Shown in pieces: positions 1-8,993 of a stretch of DNA of 64,000 nucleotides. The number at the start of each line of letters is the position of its first letter. The stretch's first letter is position 1. This DNA comes from Mycobacterium sp. 852002-40037_SCH5390672. Lineage in GTDB: Bacteria > Actinomycetota > Actinomycetes > Mycobacteriales > Mycobacteriaceae. Below the pieces are notes generated by a model. That model saw only the letters and a program-made list of their open reading frames with translations, made no database searches and was not told the DNA's origin. The translations under genes and the position numbers were made by a program. The DNA is taken from positions 124,001 through 188,000 of the forward strand of contig NZ_LZTA01000001.1 in NCBI RefSeq assembly GCF_001665875.1. Direction: 5' to 3'.

Positions 1-1
1 C

Positions 2-106
2 GAAATGCTGGGCGCCTTCTACTCCGACACCGTGGAATCAGTGGTGGCATGGCTGGACGGGGCGCCCATCCGGATCGCCAATCCCGAAGCGTTACAGCGG
101 CGCTGA
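2..106 (+). CDS. C-terminal end of a probable D-2-hydroxyacid dehydrogenase (partial)
   Basis: An open frame enters from the left edge and stops at the TGA at 104-106, giving 34 residues. The tail contains WLDGAPIRIANPEAL, which resembles the C-terminal end of D-isomer 2-hydroxyacid dehydrogenases, where a short helix leads to a conserved N-P-E-A-L. The stop lies 6 bases before the convergent TetR gene. The call rests on this tail alone, since the NAD-binding and catalytic parts lie outside the window. Confidence 0.4.
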   Translation, partial: EMLGAFYSDTVESVVAWLDGAPIRIANPEALQRR

Positions 107-112
107 ACCAGC

Positions 113-709
113 TCACCTCCGTTTCCAGTGCGGACTTTTGACCGCATCGAGGGCGTCGGTGACGTAACGATCGAGTGGCCAGGGCTTTCCGGACTGTCGC
201 ACCCATTGCTGGAAGGCGAAGTCCGCTGCCGCGAAGGCGAGTTGGACCAGCAGGCCGGGACGGATATCGGCATCCTGGTCGACGCCCATTCGTTCGGCGA
301 TGAGCTTGGTCGCCCGCTCCTTGTCGGCGGGGCGGTGAACCGTGACCTTATCGAGCAGACCGGGGACCATCAGCAGGGCTTCGCGCCACTCGTCGGTGTC
401 GGCCTGCTCGAACGAACGAGTCCGGGTGACGATGGCGTTGATCAGCGCGACGTCCGGTGCTTCGTCGGCGGGACGGCCCTCGAGGAGATTGACGATCGCG
501 GCCCCGCCGTAGCGCACCGGTGCGAGGAGAAGCTCGTCCTTCGCCGGCACATGCCGGAAGAACGTGCGCGGAGAAACGCCTGCGGCCGTGGCGATTTCCT
601 CTGTCGTCACGGCGTCGTACCCGCGCTCGACGAACAGGCGGAACGCCGCACGCCGGATATCGGCCCGTATCTGTGCGCGCTGCCGGTCGCGGAGCGACTC
701 GCCGGTCAT
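113..709 (-). CDS. TetR-family transcriptional regulator
   Basis: 198 residues. The N-terminal helix-turn-helix lies at about residues 16-60 (GYDAVTTEEIATAAGVSPRTFFRH), which is typical TetR DNA-binding sequence; the rest is a variable ligand-binding part. It is the last gene of a minus-strand operon and overlaps the SDR upstream by four bases (ATGA). Its place in the operon suggests it represses the operon, and perhaps also the divergent SDR at 3171. An imperfect palindrome at 3126-3140, over the operon promoter, is a candidate operator. The effector is unknown. Confidence 0.85.
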   Translation of the reverse strand: MTGESLRDRQRAQIRADIRRAAFRLFVERGYDAVTTEEIATAAGVSPRTFFRHVPAKDELLLAPVRYGGAAIVNLLEGRPADEAPDVALINAIVTRTRSFEQADTDEWREALLMVPGLLDKVTVHRPADKERATKLIAERMGVDQDADIRPGLLVQLAFAAADFAFQQWVRQSGKPWPLDRYVTDALDAVKSPHWKRR

Positions 710-1479
710 CGGAAACAGCCGATCCCGCCGTCGACGTGAATGGTCTGTCCGGTGATGAATGATGCGTCACTCCCGAGTAGAAAGGACACCAGCGCACCCA
801 CGTCGGAACGGACATCGCCGATGCGCTTCATCGGCACCCGACCCACGGCCTTGTCGTACTCCTTGGGCGCGAACGACTTCCAGAACTTGACCCCGTCGGA
901 TTCGGCGAAGGGGCAGATGACATTGACGCGGATGTTGTCACGCCCCCATTCCAAGGCGGCCACCTTCGACAACCCGCGGATGCCCTCCTTGGCGGCGGCA
1001 TAACCGCCCCACTTGGGCTCACCGCCGGTGCCCGTGCCCGAACCGAGGTTCACGATCGACCCACCGCCGGCCTCAACCATCAATGGGTACACGGCCTGCA
1101 TCAGCAGGAACGTTGCGCGGGGGCCCACGTCATAGCCGAGGGCCAGGTCTTCGGTGGTGATGTCGACGAACGCCTTGGGTTCGTTGGTGGCGATGGCGTT
1201 GTTGACCAAGCCGTGCACCGCGCCGAAGGCGTCGACTGCGGCGGCCGCGATCCGCTGCGCGCTGTCCGGGTCGCGCAGATCGGCGACGAGCTGCTCCACC
1301 CGTCCAATCGCCTTGAGCTCTGTGGCGGTCCTGTCCAGGACCTCTGCCTGGATGTCGACCAGCAGCACGCCGGCACCGCGTTCGAGCAACGCGGTGGCGA
1401 CGCCCTTGCCGACGCCTTGGGCGGCGCCGGTGACAATCGCGACGTGTCCGCGCATCGAATCTGAGTGGCTGTAGCTCAT
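706..1479 (-). CDS. Short-chain dehydrogenase/reductase (SDR)
   Basis: 257 residues, the usual length for a classical SDR. Visible features are the cofactor motif TGAAQGVGKG near residue 17, the NNA motif, the catalytic serine region (IVNLGSG) and the catalytic YAAAK. It therefore likely oxidises or reduces an alcohol/ketone with NAD(P). It overlaps the VOC gene upstream and the TetR gene downstream by four bases each, so it is probably translationally coupled. The substrate cannot be read from the sequence; the operon looks like a dedicated catabolic unit. Confidence 0.85.
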   Translation of the reverse strand: MSYSHSDSMRGHVAIVTGAAQGVGKGVATALLERGAGVLLVDIQAEVLDRTATELKAIGRVEQLVADLRDPDSAQRIAAAAVDAFGAVHGLVNNAIATNEPKAFVDITTEDLALGYDVGPRATFLLMQAVYPLMVEAGGGSIVNLGSGTGTGGEPKWGGYAAAKEGIRGLSKVAALEWGRDNIRVNVICPFAESDGVKFWKSFAPKEYDKAVGRVPMKRIGDVRSDVGALVSFLLGSDASFITGQTIHVDGGIGCFR

Positions 1480-1979
1480 GGGACGGGTCCCATCTGCAGC
1501 TGTACGCCCCGGTGCATCTCGTAGGTGCTCCGCGCCCCGTTGGGTAGTTCGATGAACTCCACCGGCGTCCCGTCCGGGTCCTTGACGAAAAACATTCGGA
1601 CACCGCCGATCTCGAACGGAGCCTGGTCGGGGGTATACCCGGCGTCGACAATGCGGCGGTGGGCGTCGTCGAGATCTGTCACCGACAGCGAGACGTTGTG
1701 GATGCCGGTGATGCTGCGCCGCCGCCTGTGGTCGGGCGGGCCGGCGCCGATCGACAGCAGCTCGATCATCAACCCACCCAGCAGACCGCCGACCACCCGG
1801 CCCTCCTGCCTACGCGTCGCGTGCAATACCGCGTCGAAAGGCTCCCCGGAAATGAGGGTTTCGAAGACGACCTCCATGCCCAGCACGTCCCGGTAGAACA
1901 CCAGTGCACGGTCCATGTCGGTGACGCCGACGACGAGGTGACAGAACGACACGTCGTCGAGCACGCTCTTCTCGGTCAT
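1476..1979 (-). CDS. VOC-family (glyoxalase/bleomycin-resistance/dioxygenase fold) protein
   Basis: 167 residues with two beta-alpha-beta-beta-beta halves typical of the vicinal oxygen chelate superfamily: an N-terminal half starting at CHLVVGVTDMDRALVFY and a second starting at IHNVSLSVTDLDDA. Candidate metal ligands are the His in CHLVV, the Glu in MIELLS, the His in IHNVS and the Glu in VEFIEL. Members act as isomerases, epimerases, lyases or extradiol-type dioxygenases on metal-bound substrates. Four-base overlaps on both sides place it in the operon of 3061-113. The exact reaction is unknown. Confidence 0.8.
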   Translation of the reverse strand: MTEKSVLDDVSFCHLVVGVTDMDRALVFYRDVLGMEVVFETLISGEPFDAVLHATRRQEGRVVGGLLGGLMIELLSIGAGPPDHRRRRSITGIHNVSLSVTDLDDAHRRIVDAGYTPDQAPFEIGGVRMFFVKDPDGTPVEFIELPNGARSTYEMHRGVQLQMGPVP

Positions 1980-3061
1980 GGCGTGTCCGCGGAAAGGTTG
2001 GGAGCGGGGCGCCCGGCGAACAGCGGCAGGTCGAGGTAGGTCTTGATGCCCGGTTCGGCGGCGCAGACGTCGGGAATGGCGTTGATGCAGTGGTTGGCGG
2101 TGACCACGACGCCCGGATTCTTCACCAGGCCTTCCGCAATCGTCTCGGGCTGCAGACCCTTGAAGGTGAGGCTCACGTCGGGGTCGCCGGTGATCTCCAC
2201 CTCGAAGCGTTCACCCCGCCCACCGAAATTCCAGGCCGGCTCCAGATTTTCCTCGCCCATCAGCCAGTTGACCGCCGCGGTGATGACCGGTTCGCCATCG
2301 ACGAGCGCCTGCCAGCGGAACCGGCGTGCGGCCACGCTGCCGCTGGTGATCGGGAAGGGGTCGTAGTCGATGTCGGCGGTCGCCACGGCGACGTCCTGAA
2401 TGGTCCTGATGTTGGGATCGATGCGAAATCCCATGTGGTCGGCGATCATTCGTACCGACTGCTTGAAGCCCGCTTCGAGCAGGCCGGCCATCGGCCCTTG
2501 GGTGGCTTCCTCGGGGGTTCCGCCGAATCCCATGATGTGGCGCACCACGTCCGGTGCGTTATAGGTGCGGATGTCGGAGAACTCCTCTGCACGCACGTGC
2601 GTGACCGCCGACGACAGTGAGGACACCATGAGCGGGAATCGCTCGGTGATGCCTCCGGGGTGGATACCCGAACCATGCAGCGTCACACCGCTTTCCGTCG
2701 CGGCGTCCGCGACGGCACGGTGACGCTTGTTGCCCGGATCCGGGTAGACCCAGCCGACCGGTGTGACCACGTTCTTGCCGGACCGCAGGATCGCGATCAC
2801 TTCGTCGTCGGCGGGTATCAGTGGGCTGTACATGACGCAGTCGGCGTCCAGCGCGAGAATGTCGTCGATGCTCGTGGTGGCGGTGATGCCCAGGTCCTGT
2901 GTCCCGATGATCCGGCCGACGTCGACACCGTTCTTGTCCGCACTGTGCACCCAGCACCCCACCAGCTCCAGTCGTGGGTGATTGATGACGCACTCGATCG
3001 CCGCTTTACCCACCCCCCCGGTGGCCCACTGAATGACACGAAGCTTGGACGGGCTACTCAT
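1976..3061 (-). CDS. Dihydrodipicolinate-reductase-like NAD(P)-dependent oxidoreductase
   Basis: 361 residues. A Rossmann motif at the N-terminus (QWATGGVGKAAIE) matches the DapB-N-like proteins that are abundant in mycobacteria and annotated as dihydrodipicolinate reductase or amine dehydrogenase family. It is too long, and too different at the C-terminus, to be lysine-pathway DapB. The start is the ATG at 3061, with a GAGG ribosome site just upstream. It is the first gene of the four-gene minus operon and a paralogue of the protein at 21456-22523. The substrate is unknown. Confidence 0.75.
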   Translation of the reverse strand: MSSPSKLRVIQWATGGVGKAAIECVINHPRLELVGCWVHSADKNGVDVGRIIGTQDLGITATTSIDDILALDADCVMYSPLIPADDEVIAILRSGKNVVTPVGWVYPDPGNKRHRAVADAATESGVTLHGSGIHPGGITERFPLMVSSLSSAVTHVRAEEFSDIRTYNAPDVVRHIMGFGGTPEEATQGPMAGLLEAGFKQSVRMIADHMGFRIDPNIRTIQDVAVATADIDYDPFPITSGSVAARRFRWQALVDGEPVITAAVNWLMGEENLEPAWNFGGRGERFEVEITGDPDVSLTFKGLQPETIAEGLVKNPGVVVTANHCINAIPDVCAAEPGIKTYLDLPLFAGRPAPNLSADTP

Positions 3062-3111
3062 CGTTGACCTCCGGATGGACAGTGCGCGGCCTTTACGGCA
3101 AATGAAATGGC

Positions 3112-3141
3112 AGGCTATGACTCGATGGCAGTGACTGTCAA
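3112..3141 (-). promoter_or_regulatory. Putative promoter and operator of the 3061-113 operon
   Basis: On the minus strand TTGACA (3141-3136) and TAGCCT (3117-3112) are separated by 18 bases, a plausible sigma-A type promoter about 50 bases upstream of the first gene. An imperfect palindrome tggcag-tga-ctgtca (3126-3140, five of six pairs) overlaps the -35 box and could be the operator for the operon's own TetR protein. This is inferred from sequence only. Confidence 0.35.
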
Positions 3142-3170
3142 CAATCGATGGTGTGTGAGAGGGTCAGTTG

Positions 3171-4028
3171 ATGAGCGTCCTGGAGGGCAAGATCGCGATA
3201 GTCACCGGCACCAGCCGCGGCGTGGGCGTGGGCATCGCCCATGAACTGCTGCGTGCCGGCGCGACCGTGATCGGGTGCTCGCGCTCACCGCTGGACGCGA
3301 TCCCCGGCATCGAACCGGACTGGGCCCAACGAGCTTCCCAAAAGGTGTGCGACCAGGGTGACTATCGCTGCATCGATGCGTTCGTCGCAGACGTCGTGGC
3401 CACCCACGGTCGGCTCGACATTCTGGTGAACAATGCGGGCGGCACCGTTCCGGCGCCACACGCAGAGAGCATTCCCGAACTGGTGCAACGCATTCAGGGC
3501 GCACCCGCCGGCGACGACGACTACGCGCGCACCGCCCTGTTTCACGCGTTCGCCGTGCAGATGAACCTGATCAGCCCACTGTGGTTCGCGATCCGCGCTT
3601 ATCGGCAGATGCAGAACCAGGACGGCGTGGGCTGCATCATCAACATCTCGAGCGGAGCCGGCCATCCGGCGGGATCGCCAACCCTGGTCTCCTACGGGGC
3701 AGCCAAAAGCGGCCTCAACCATCTCACCCGGTCACTGGCCGAAGAGTGGGGACCCAAGGTACGGGTCAACTGCATCGCCCTGGGGCCGACCATGACCGAA
3801 AACTTCCGGTCATTCGTGCTCCCCAAGGACGACCCCGATGGCGCAAAGTATTTCGCCGCCGTCCCGTTGCGCCGCGCTGGCGAACCCGAGGAGGTCGGGC
3901 GGGTCTGCGTTTTCCTCGCCGGCGGACAGGCCGACTTCGTCAACGGCACCACCATTGAATGCGACGGCGGCATGCTGCCCGGCGTGCTCTACGACGCTGG
4001 GCTCAAGACGATCACCGACCTGCTATAG
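3171..4028 (+). CDS. Short-chain dehydrogenase/reductase (SDR)
   Basis: 285 residues from the ATG at 3171; a TTG just before it (3168) is less likely. The cofactor motif TGTSRGVGVG is near residue 12, NNAGG follows at about residue 87, then a serine region (INISSGAG) and the catalytic YGAAK. It is slightly longer than a minimal SDR because of an insertion after NNAGG. It is divergent from the oxidoreductase operon and followed closely by a DUF1330 gene. It probably takes part in the same unknown degradation or modification pathway. Confidence 0.85.
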   Translation: MSVLEGKIAIVTGTSRGVGVGIAHELLRAGATVIGCSRSPLDAIPGIEPDWAQRASQKVCDQGDYRCIDAFVADVVATHGRLDILVNNAGGTVPAPHAESIPELVQRIQGAPAGDDDYARTALFHAFAVQMNLISPLWFAIRAYRQMQNQDGVGCIINISSGAGHPAGSPTLVSYGAAKSGLNHLTRSLAEEWGPKVRVNCIALGPTMTENFRSFVLPKDDPDGAKYFAAVPLRRAGEPEEVGRVCVFLAGGQADFVNGTTIECDGGMLPGVLYDAGLKTITDLL

Positions 4029-4075
4029 CCGCGACAGGCATACTGCTAGAACAAAACCAGCGCAAGGAGATTCAC

Positions 4076-4459
4076 ATGAGCGGCTTGGAGCCTACGCCCG
4101 AGCAGTTCGCCGCGCTCGCGGCACGTCCGGCTGATGTGCCGGTGGTGATGGTCAACCTGTTGAAGTTCAAACCCGAGGGCGGCCTTCAGAGCTACCTGCG
4201 ATACGGCGAGGAAGTGGTTCCACACCTGGAGCGCGTGGGCGCCACCCTGCGTTATGCCGGGGGAGCGCCGTCGATGGTCATCGGCGACGGCGAACAGCCT
4301 TGGTGGGACGTGATTCTCATCGTCGAGTACCCGACCCCGCAGGCCTTTATCGACATGGTGACGACCCAGGAGTACGCCAAGGTGCACGAGCATCGCGCCG
4401 CCGGGCTGGACCGTGGAGATTTGATCGCGACGTCGACATGGTCGGTTGCAACCCAATGA
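4076..4459 (+). CDS. DUF1330-type dimeric alpha/beta-barrel protein
   Basis: 127 residues from the ATG at 4076, chosen because AAGGAGA sits 5 bases upstream. The sequence has the ferredoxin-like pattern of DUF1330 proteins (PVVMVNLLKFKPEGG near the start, VEYPTPQAFIDM in the second half). Such proteins form dimeric alpha-beta barrels and are often found with oxidoreductases; the function of the family is largely unassigned. It follows the SDR by 47 bases and is probably co-transcribed with it. Confidence 0.75.
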   Translation: MSGLEPTPEQFAALAARPADVPVVMVNLLKFKPEGGLQSYLRYGEEVVPHLERVGATLRYAGGAPSMVIGDGEQPWWDVILIVEYPTPQAFIDMVTTQEYAKVHEHRAAGLDRGDLIATSTWSVATQ

Positions 4460-4576
4460 CCTGACACCGCCCGACCGCGCGGTGGCCTATCGGCGCGGCG
4501 CCGTCGACCGCGGCCCGGCGCCGGTCCGATCACGCTATGCCTTTCCGGATCGTCCCCGAATGGGTCTAATGGGTGG

Positions 4577-5935
4577 ATGGAACTGATGAGGCCTACCGAC
4601 GCGATCTTTCTCTTGGGAGAATCTCGCGAACATCCCATGCACGTCGGAGGCTTGCAGTTGTTCGAGCCACCGCCGGGCGCCGGGCGCGACTTCGTTGGTG
4701 ACCTTTACCAGAGCCTGGCCGCTCAGCGGGATTTCCAGCCCACGTTTCGTAAGCACCCCGCGAGCTTCGTCGGCGGAATCGCAAACCTGGGCTGGTCGTA
4801 CGACGACGACGTGGATATCGACTACCACGTGCGGCGCTCGGCGCTGCCGTCGCCCAAACGGGTCCGCGAATTGCTCGAACTCACCTCGCGGTGGCACAGC
4901 ACGCTGCTGGATCGTCACCGCCCCTTGTGGGAGACGCACATCGTCGAAGGTCTCAAAGACGGCCGGTTCGCTATCTACACAAAGGTTCACCATGCACTGA
5001 TCGACGGTGTCTCCGCGCAGAAGCTGATGCAGCGCGCGCTGTCCACCGACCCCGACGATCCCGAAATCCGGGCCCCGTGGGGTCTGCGCAAACCCAAGCG
5101 CAAATCCAGCCCGTCGTCTCCCTTGAGTTCGTTGGCTCGCACGGCGGGATCCCTTGCGGCACTTGCCCCGTCGACGTTAGGGCTGGCGCGTGCGGCACTG
5201 TTCGAACAGCAACTGACGTTGCCTTTCGGGGCGCCGAAGACCATGTTGAACGTCAAGATCGGCGGCGCTCGCCGGTGCGCCGCGCAGTCCTGGTCGCTGG
5301 ACCGCATCAAAGGCGTGAAGAAGGCCGCGGGGGGTGTCACGGTCAACGATGTGGTCTTGGCGATGTGCTCGGGCGCCCTGCGCTACTACCTGCTCGAGCA
5401 TGACGCGCTGCCGGACACCCCGCTGATCGCGATGGTCCCGGTGAGCCTGCGCACCGAGGAAGAGGCCGACGCCGGCGGCAACCTGGTCGGAGCCATCCTG
5501 TGCAACCTCGCGACCGACACCGACGATCCGGCGCAGCGTCTGCTGACGATCAGCGAATCGATGCGCAGCAACAAGGATGTGTTTTCGCAATTGCCGCGGT
5601 TCCAGGCGCTGGCGCTGTCCGCCGTCAACACGTCAGCGTTGGCGTTGGCGGCGGTCCCGGGCTGGGTGGCATCGACGTCACCCCCGTTCAACATCATCAT
5701 TTCGAACGTGCCGGGACCGACGCGGCCGATCTATTATGGCGGCGCACGGCTCGACGGCAACTACCCGCTGTCCATCGCGCTGGACGGCCAGGCGCTGAAC
5801 ATCACCCTGGTCAACAACGCCGGCAACCTGGACTTCGGCCTGGTGGGATGCCGGCGTAGCGTACCGCACCTGCAGCGCCTGCTCGCGCATCTGGAGTCCT
5901 CGCTCAAGGACCTGGAACGCGCTGTGGGAGAATAG
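4577..5935 (+). CDS. tgs2: Wax ester synthase / acyl-CoA:diacylglycerol acyltransferase (Tgs2-like)
   Basis: 452 residues, the normal length of the bacterial WS/DGAT family. The catalytic HHxxxDG motif is present as HHALIDG at about residue 137. The N-terminus (PTDAIFLLGESREHPMHVGG) and the C-terminal NVPGPTRPIYYGG block are family hallmarks. The enzyme esterifies diacylglycerol or long-chain alcohols with acyl-CoA to make storage triacylglycerol or wax esters. The following Nudix gene gives the same pair order that I recall for Rv3734c (tgs2)-Rv3733c in M. tuberculosis, which supports the symbol. Confidence 0.85.
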   Translation: MELMRPTDAIFLLGESREHPMHVGGLQLFEPPPGAGRDFVGDLYQSLAAQRDFQPTFRKHPASFVGGIANLGWSYDDDVDIDYHVRRSALPSPKRVRELLELTSRWHSTLLDRHRPLWETHIVEGLKDGRFAIYTKVHHALIDGVSAQKLMQRALSTDPDDPEIRAPWGLRKPKRKSSPSSPLSSLARTAGSLAALAPSTLGLARAALFEQQLTLPFGAPKTMLNVKIGGARRCAAQSWSLDRIKGVKKAAGGVTVNDVVLAMCSGALRYYLLEHDALPDTPLIAMVPVSLRTEEEADAGGNLVGAILCNLATDTDDPAQRLLTISESMRSNKDVFSQLPRFQALALSAVNTSALALAAVPGWVASTSPPFNIIISNVPGPTRPIYYGGARLDGNYPLSIALDGQALNITLVNNAGNLDFGLVGCRRSVPHLQRLLAHLESSLKDLERAVGE

Positions 5936-5941
5936 AAATCG

Positions 5942-6427
5942 ATGGCGAAGCTGAGCGCGGGTGTGATCGTCTACCGGACCTGCGACGGCGTCGTCGAGGT
6001 TTTGCTCGCACACCCGGGTGGGCCCTTCTGGGCCCGCAAAGACGACGGCGCCTGGTCGATTCCGAAAGGTGAGTACACCGACGGGGAGGATCCCTGGGCG
6101 GCCGCACAGCGCGAATTTTCCGAGGAGCTGGGGCTGTCGGTGCCGGCCGGGCCGCGCATCGACCTCGGTCAGCTGAAACAATCCGGCGGCAAGCTGGTGA
6201 CCGCTTTCGCCGTGCAGAGCGACCTCGACATCACCGACGCGCGCAGCAACACTTTTGAATTGGAATGGCCAAAGGGGTCGGGCACGCTGCGGGAGTTCCC
6301 CGAGGTCGATCGCGTGGGCTGGTTCGCGATGGCCACCGCACGCATCAAATTACTGAAGGGCCAGCACGGCTTTCTCGATCGGTTGATGGCGGATCCTGGC
6401 TTGGCCGGACTATCCGAAGGGACGTGA
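5942..6427 (+). CDS. Nudix hydrolase
   Basis: 161 residues. A complete Nudix box lies at about residues 42-64: G, five residues, E, seven residues, REFSEELGL (GX5EX7REUXEEXGU). The enzyme cleaves a nucleoside diphosphate linked to another moiety, with divalent metal. It begins 6 bases after tgs2 and is followed 1 base later by the dehalogenase, so tgs2, this gene and the dehalogenase likely form one transcript. It corresponds by position to Rv3733c. The nucleotide substrate is not deducible. Confidence 0.85.
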   Translation: MAKLSAGVIVYRTCDGVVEVLLAHPGGPFWARKDDGAWSIPKGEYTDGEDPWAAAQREFSEELGLSVPAGPRIDLGQLKQSGGKLVTAFAVQSDLDITDARSNTFELEWPKGSGTLREFPEVDRVGWFAMATARIKLLKGQHGFLDRLMADPGLAGLSEGT

Positions 6428-6428
6428 C

Positions 6429-7334
6429 ATGCAGACGCTGCGAACACCCGACGACCGGTTCGACGGTATACCCGACTTCCCTTACACCCCAAGGTATTGC
6501 GACGTATCCGACGACGAGGGCGGCGCACTCCGCGTGGCCTGGGTCCAGGACGGCCCGGAAAGCGCCGATCCCATCCTCATGCTGCACGGCGAACCGTCGT
6601 GGTCATATCTGTACCGAAAGATGATTCCGGTACTGGCCGCCGCCGGTCATCGAGTCATCTGCCCCGACCTGGTCGGGTTCGGCCGTTCGGACAAGCCAAC
6701 CCGCCGCGAAGACCACAGCTACGCACGCCACGTCGAGTGGATGCGAGCGGTGGCTTTCGACGTCCTCGACCTTCGCAACGTCACCCTGGTAGGTCAGGAC
6801 TGGGGCGGGCTGATCGGATTGCGGCTCGCCGCAGAGCATCCCGAACGGTTCGCCCGGGTGGTCGTCGCCAACACCGGCCTGCCCAATGGCGAGCAGCCCA
6901 TGGCCGACATTTGGTGGCGCTTCCGTGAAGCCGTCACGTCGGCGCCGACGCTGAACGTCGGCGCGTTTGTCCAGGGCGGCTGTCGCCGGCAGATGAGCGA
7001 GGAGGAGCGGGCCGGCTATGACGCGCCCTTCCCCGCCGATGACTACTGCGCCGGGCCGCGCGCCATGCCCGGCCTGGTGCCCACGTCACCGGATGATCCC
7101 GCTGCGGCCGCCAACAAGGCCGCATGGACCACGCTTTCGGCGAGCCCGACGCCCATGCTGGTCGCTTTCAGCGACAGCGACCCGATCACCGGGCCGATGG
7201 CCGCCATCTTCCAGCGGGAGATGCGCGGTGCGCACGGAATCGACCACCCGGTGATCCGCGGCGCCGGGCATTTCTTACAGGAGGACGCCGGAGAAGAACT
7301 GGCCGGCCACATCGTGGAGTTCTTGCGCCGCTGA
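6429..7334 (+). CDS. dhmA: Haloalkane dehalogenase (DhmA-like alpha/beta hydrolase)
   Basis: 301 residues. The oxyanion motif HGEPSWSYLYR at about residue 54, the nucleophile elbow VGQDWGG (Asp, about residue 123) and the late histidine in GAGHFLQED match haloalkane dehalogenases of the DhlA/DhmA (HLD-I) type, in which the nucleophile is Asp followed by Trp. The enzyme hydrolyses a carbon-halogen bond to an alcohol and halide. An epoxide hydrolase is less likely because of the HGEPSWS and QDWGG signatures. SD-like AAGGGA precedes the ATG. Confidence 0.8.
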   Translation: MQTLRTPDDRFDGIPDFPYTPRYCDVSDDEGGALRVAWVQDGPESADPILMLHGEPSWSYLYRKMIPVLAAAGHRVICPDLVGFGRSDKPTRREDHSYARHVEWMRAVAFDVLDLRNVTLVGQDWGGLIGLRLAAEHPERFARVVVANTGLPNGEQPMADIWWRFREAVTSAPTLNVGAFVQGGCRRQMSEEERAGYDAPFPADDYCAGPRAMPGLVPTSPDDPAAAANKAAWTTLSASPTPMLVAFSDSDPITGPMAAIFQREMRGAHGIDHPVIRGAGHFLQEDAGEELAGHIVEFLRR

Positions 7335-7368
7335 GCGGGCGCTTCCCGGCGGCGGGCACAATGTCAGG

Positions 7369-8628
7369 ATGACGACGGCGCCTACCGAGGCCACCAAGCC
7401 CGATGAATTGTTGGTGCGGTTGTTGGACCCGGCAGTCCGTGCCGATCCCTATCCGCTGTTCGCGCAATTTCGCGAACGCGGATCGTTTGCCTTGCCGGAG
7501 GGCAACCTCGCGGTGTTCTCGACCTACCGTGACTGCGACGAGGCCTTGCGGCACCCGTCGTCGAGCAACGACCGGCTCAAGTCGACCGCCGCCCGCGCGC
7601 AGATCGAGGCGCAGACCCAGCAGCTCATCGAGGCCGGTGCCGAGGCGCCGCCGCAAACCCCGCCGGGGTTCTTGTTTCAGGACCCGCCGGACCACACCCG
7701 GCTGCGCAAACTGGTCAGCAAGGCGTTCGCGCCGAAGGTGGTGAGCGCGCTGCAACCCGACATCAGCGCGCTGATCGACGGATTGCTCGACCGCATCGCC
7801 GAAAAGGGGCGGTTCGAAGTCGTCGAGGACCTTGCCTATCCACTGCCGGTGGCGGTCATTTGCCGGCTGCTCGGCGTACCGCTCGAGGACGAACCGCAAT
7901 TCAGCCGGGTGTCCGCGCTGCTGGCGCAATCACTGGACCCGTTCGTCGCCTTCACCGGAACGCCGTCGGACAACCTCAAAGAGCGGATGGACGCCGGAAT
8001 GTGGTTGCGCGCCTACCTGCACGGCCTGATCGACCGGCGACGCTCGCGGCCCGGCGACGACCTGATGTCCGGATTGATCGCTGTGGAAGAATCGGGCGAC
8101 CAGCTGACCGCGGAGGAGATCGTTTCCACCTGCGTCCTGCTGCTGGTTGCCGGTCACGAGACCACGGTGAACCTGATCGGCAATGCGGTCCTGGCGATGT
8201 TGCGCCAACCGTCGCAATGGTCCGCGCTGAGCGCCGACGCCAACCGTGCGCCAGCGGTCATCGAGGAGACCCTGCGCTACGACCCGCCGGTGCAGATGAT
8301 CGCCCGAACTGCGGGCGATGACATGGCAATTGGCGACATCGACGTGCCCGCGGGCGACATCATGATGCTGCTGACCGCAGCCGCCCAGCGCGATCCCACC
8401 GAGTATGACCGTCCCGACATTTTCGATCCGGATCGAAAAGCCATGAGGCACTTAGGATTCGGGCGTGGTGCACATTACTGCCTGGGCGCCCCGCTGGCCC
8501 GGCTGGAAGCCGGTGTGGCCCTGTCGGCGGTAACGGCACGGTTCCCGAACGCCCGGTTGGACAGTGAGCCGCAGTACAAGACCAATGTCACGTTGCGCGG
8601 CCTGTCGCGGCTCATGGTCACGGTCTAA
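7369..8628 (+). CDS. Cytochrome P450
   Basis: 419 residues. The I-helix oxygen-activation motif is AGHETT, the K-helix ExxR is in EETLRYDP, and the heme-binding loop is FGRGAHYCLGAPLARLE with the cysteine ligand. It is a soluble class I bacterial P450 needing ferredoxin and reductase, neither of which is encoded nearby. It starts 34 bases after the dehalogenase. The stop overlaps the convergent gene at 8625 by four bases. I cannot assign the CYP family or the substrate. Confidence 0.9.
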   Translation: MTTAPTEATKPDELLVRLLDPAVRADPYPLFAQFRERGSFALPEGNLAVFSTYRDCDEALRHPSSSNDRLKSTAARAQIEAQTQQLIEAGAEAPPQTPPGFLFQDPPDHTRLRKLVSKAFAPKVVSALQPDISALIDGLLDRIAEKGRFEVVEDLAYPLPVAVICRLLGVPLEDEPQFSRVSALLAQSLDPFVAFTGTPSDNLKERMDAGMWLRAYLHGLIDRRRSRPGDDLMSGLIAVEESGDQLTAEEIVSTCVLLLVAGHETTVNLIGNAVLAMLRQPSQWSALSADANRAPAVIEETLRYDPPVQMIARTAGDDMAIGDIDVPAGDIMMLLTAAAQRDPTEYDRPDIFDPDRKAMRHLGFGRGAHYCLGAPLARLEAGVALSAVTARFPNARLDSEPQYKTNVTLRGLSRLMVTV

Positions 8629-8993
8629 TCCCGCTCCCACGGCGGGGTTTCGTCCATCTTTTGGTAGTACTTCGCCAAGTGGCTCTTGATCCGATCGACA
8701 TCGGATTGGGGCACGTCGATTCCGCCCCGTGCGCCGTCCATGATCGCGCCGGCCGCCATCACGCCGCGCGGCACAACCGTGAGTTCTCCGTCGATCACGT
8801 CGGCGATCAGCAGCTTGTAGGCCGTGAAGTTGTCTTTTTTGTCGCTGTCGTACCAGACGTGCGCGTCGCGGTATTTCTGGTTCGGCCCGTCCTGCGCATC
8901 GGCCCACTTACGGACTCGCTTTTCGGCCCCGTCGCCATCCCACTTGCGGTCACGATCGGCCAACGGCAGATCTTGAAATGCTGTGACTGACAT
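8625..8993 (-). CDS. Small hypothetical protein of a phage-associated family (DUF6582-like)
   Basis: 122 residues from the ATG at 8993, where the family-like N-terminus MSVTAFQDLPLADRDRKWDG begins. Highly charged, no signal peptide or membrane segment. Blocks KWADAQDGPNQKYRDAHVWYD and KDNFTAYKLLIADVIDG resemble proteins I recall from mycobacteriophage and prophage contexts, where they neighbour or precede head-maturation protease sequences. Here no other phage gene is nearby, so this is a solitary chromosomal copy. The function is unknown. Confidence 0.65.
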   Translation of the reverse strand: MSVTAFQDLPLADRDRKWDGDGAEKRVRKWADAQDGPNQKYRDAHVWYDSDKKDNFTAYKLLIADVIDGELTVVPRGVMAAGAIMDGARGGIDVPQSDVDRIKSHLAKYYQKMDETPPWERD

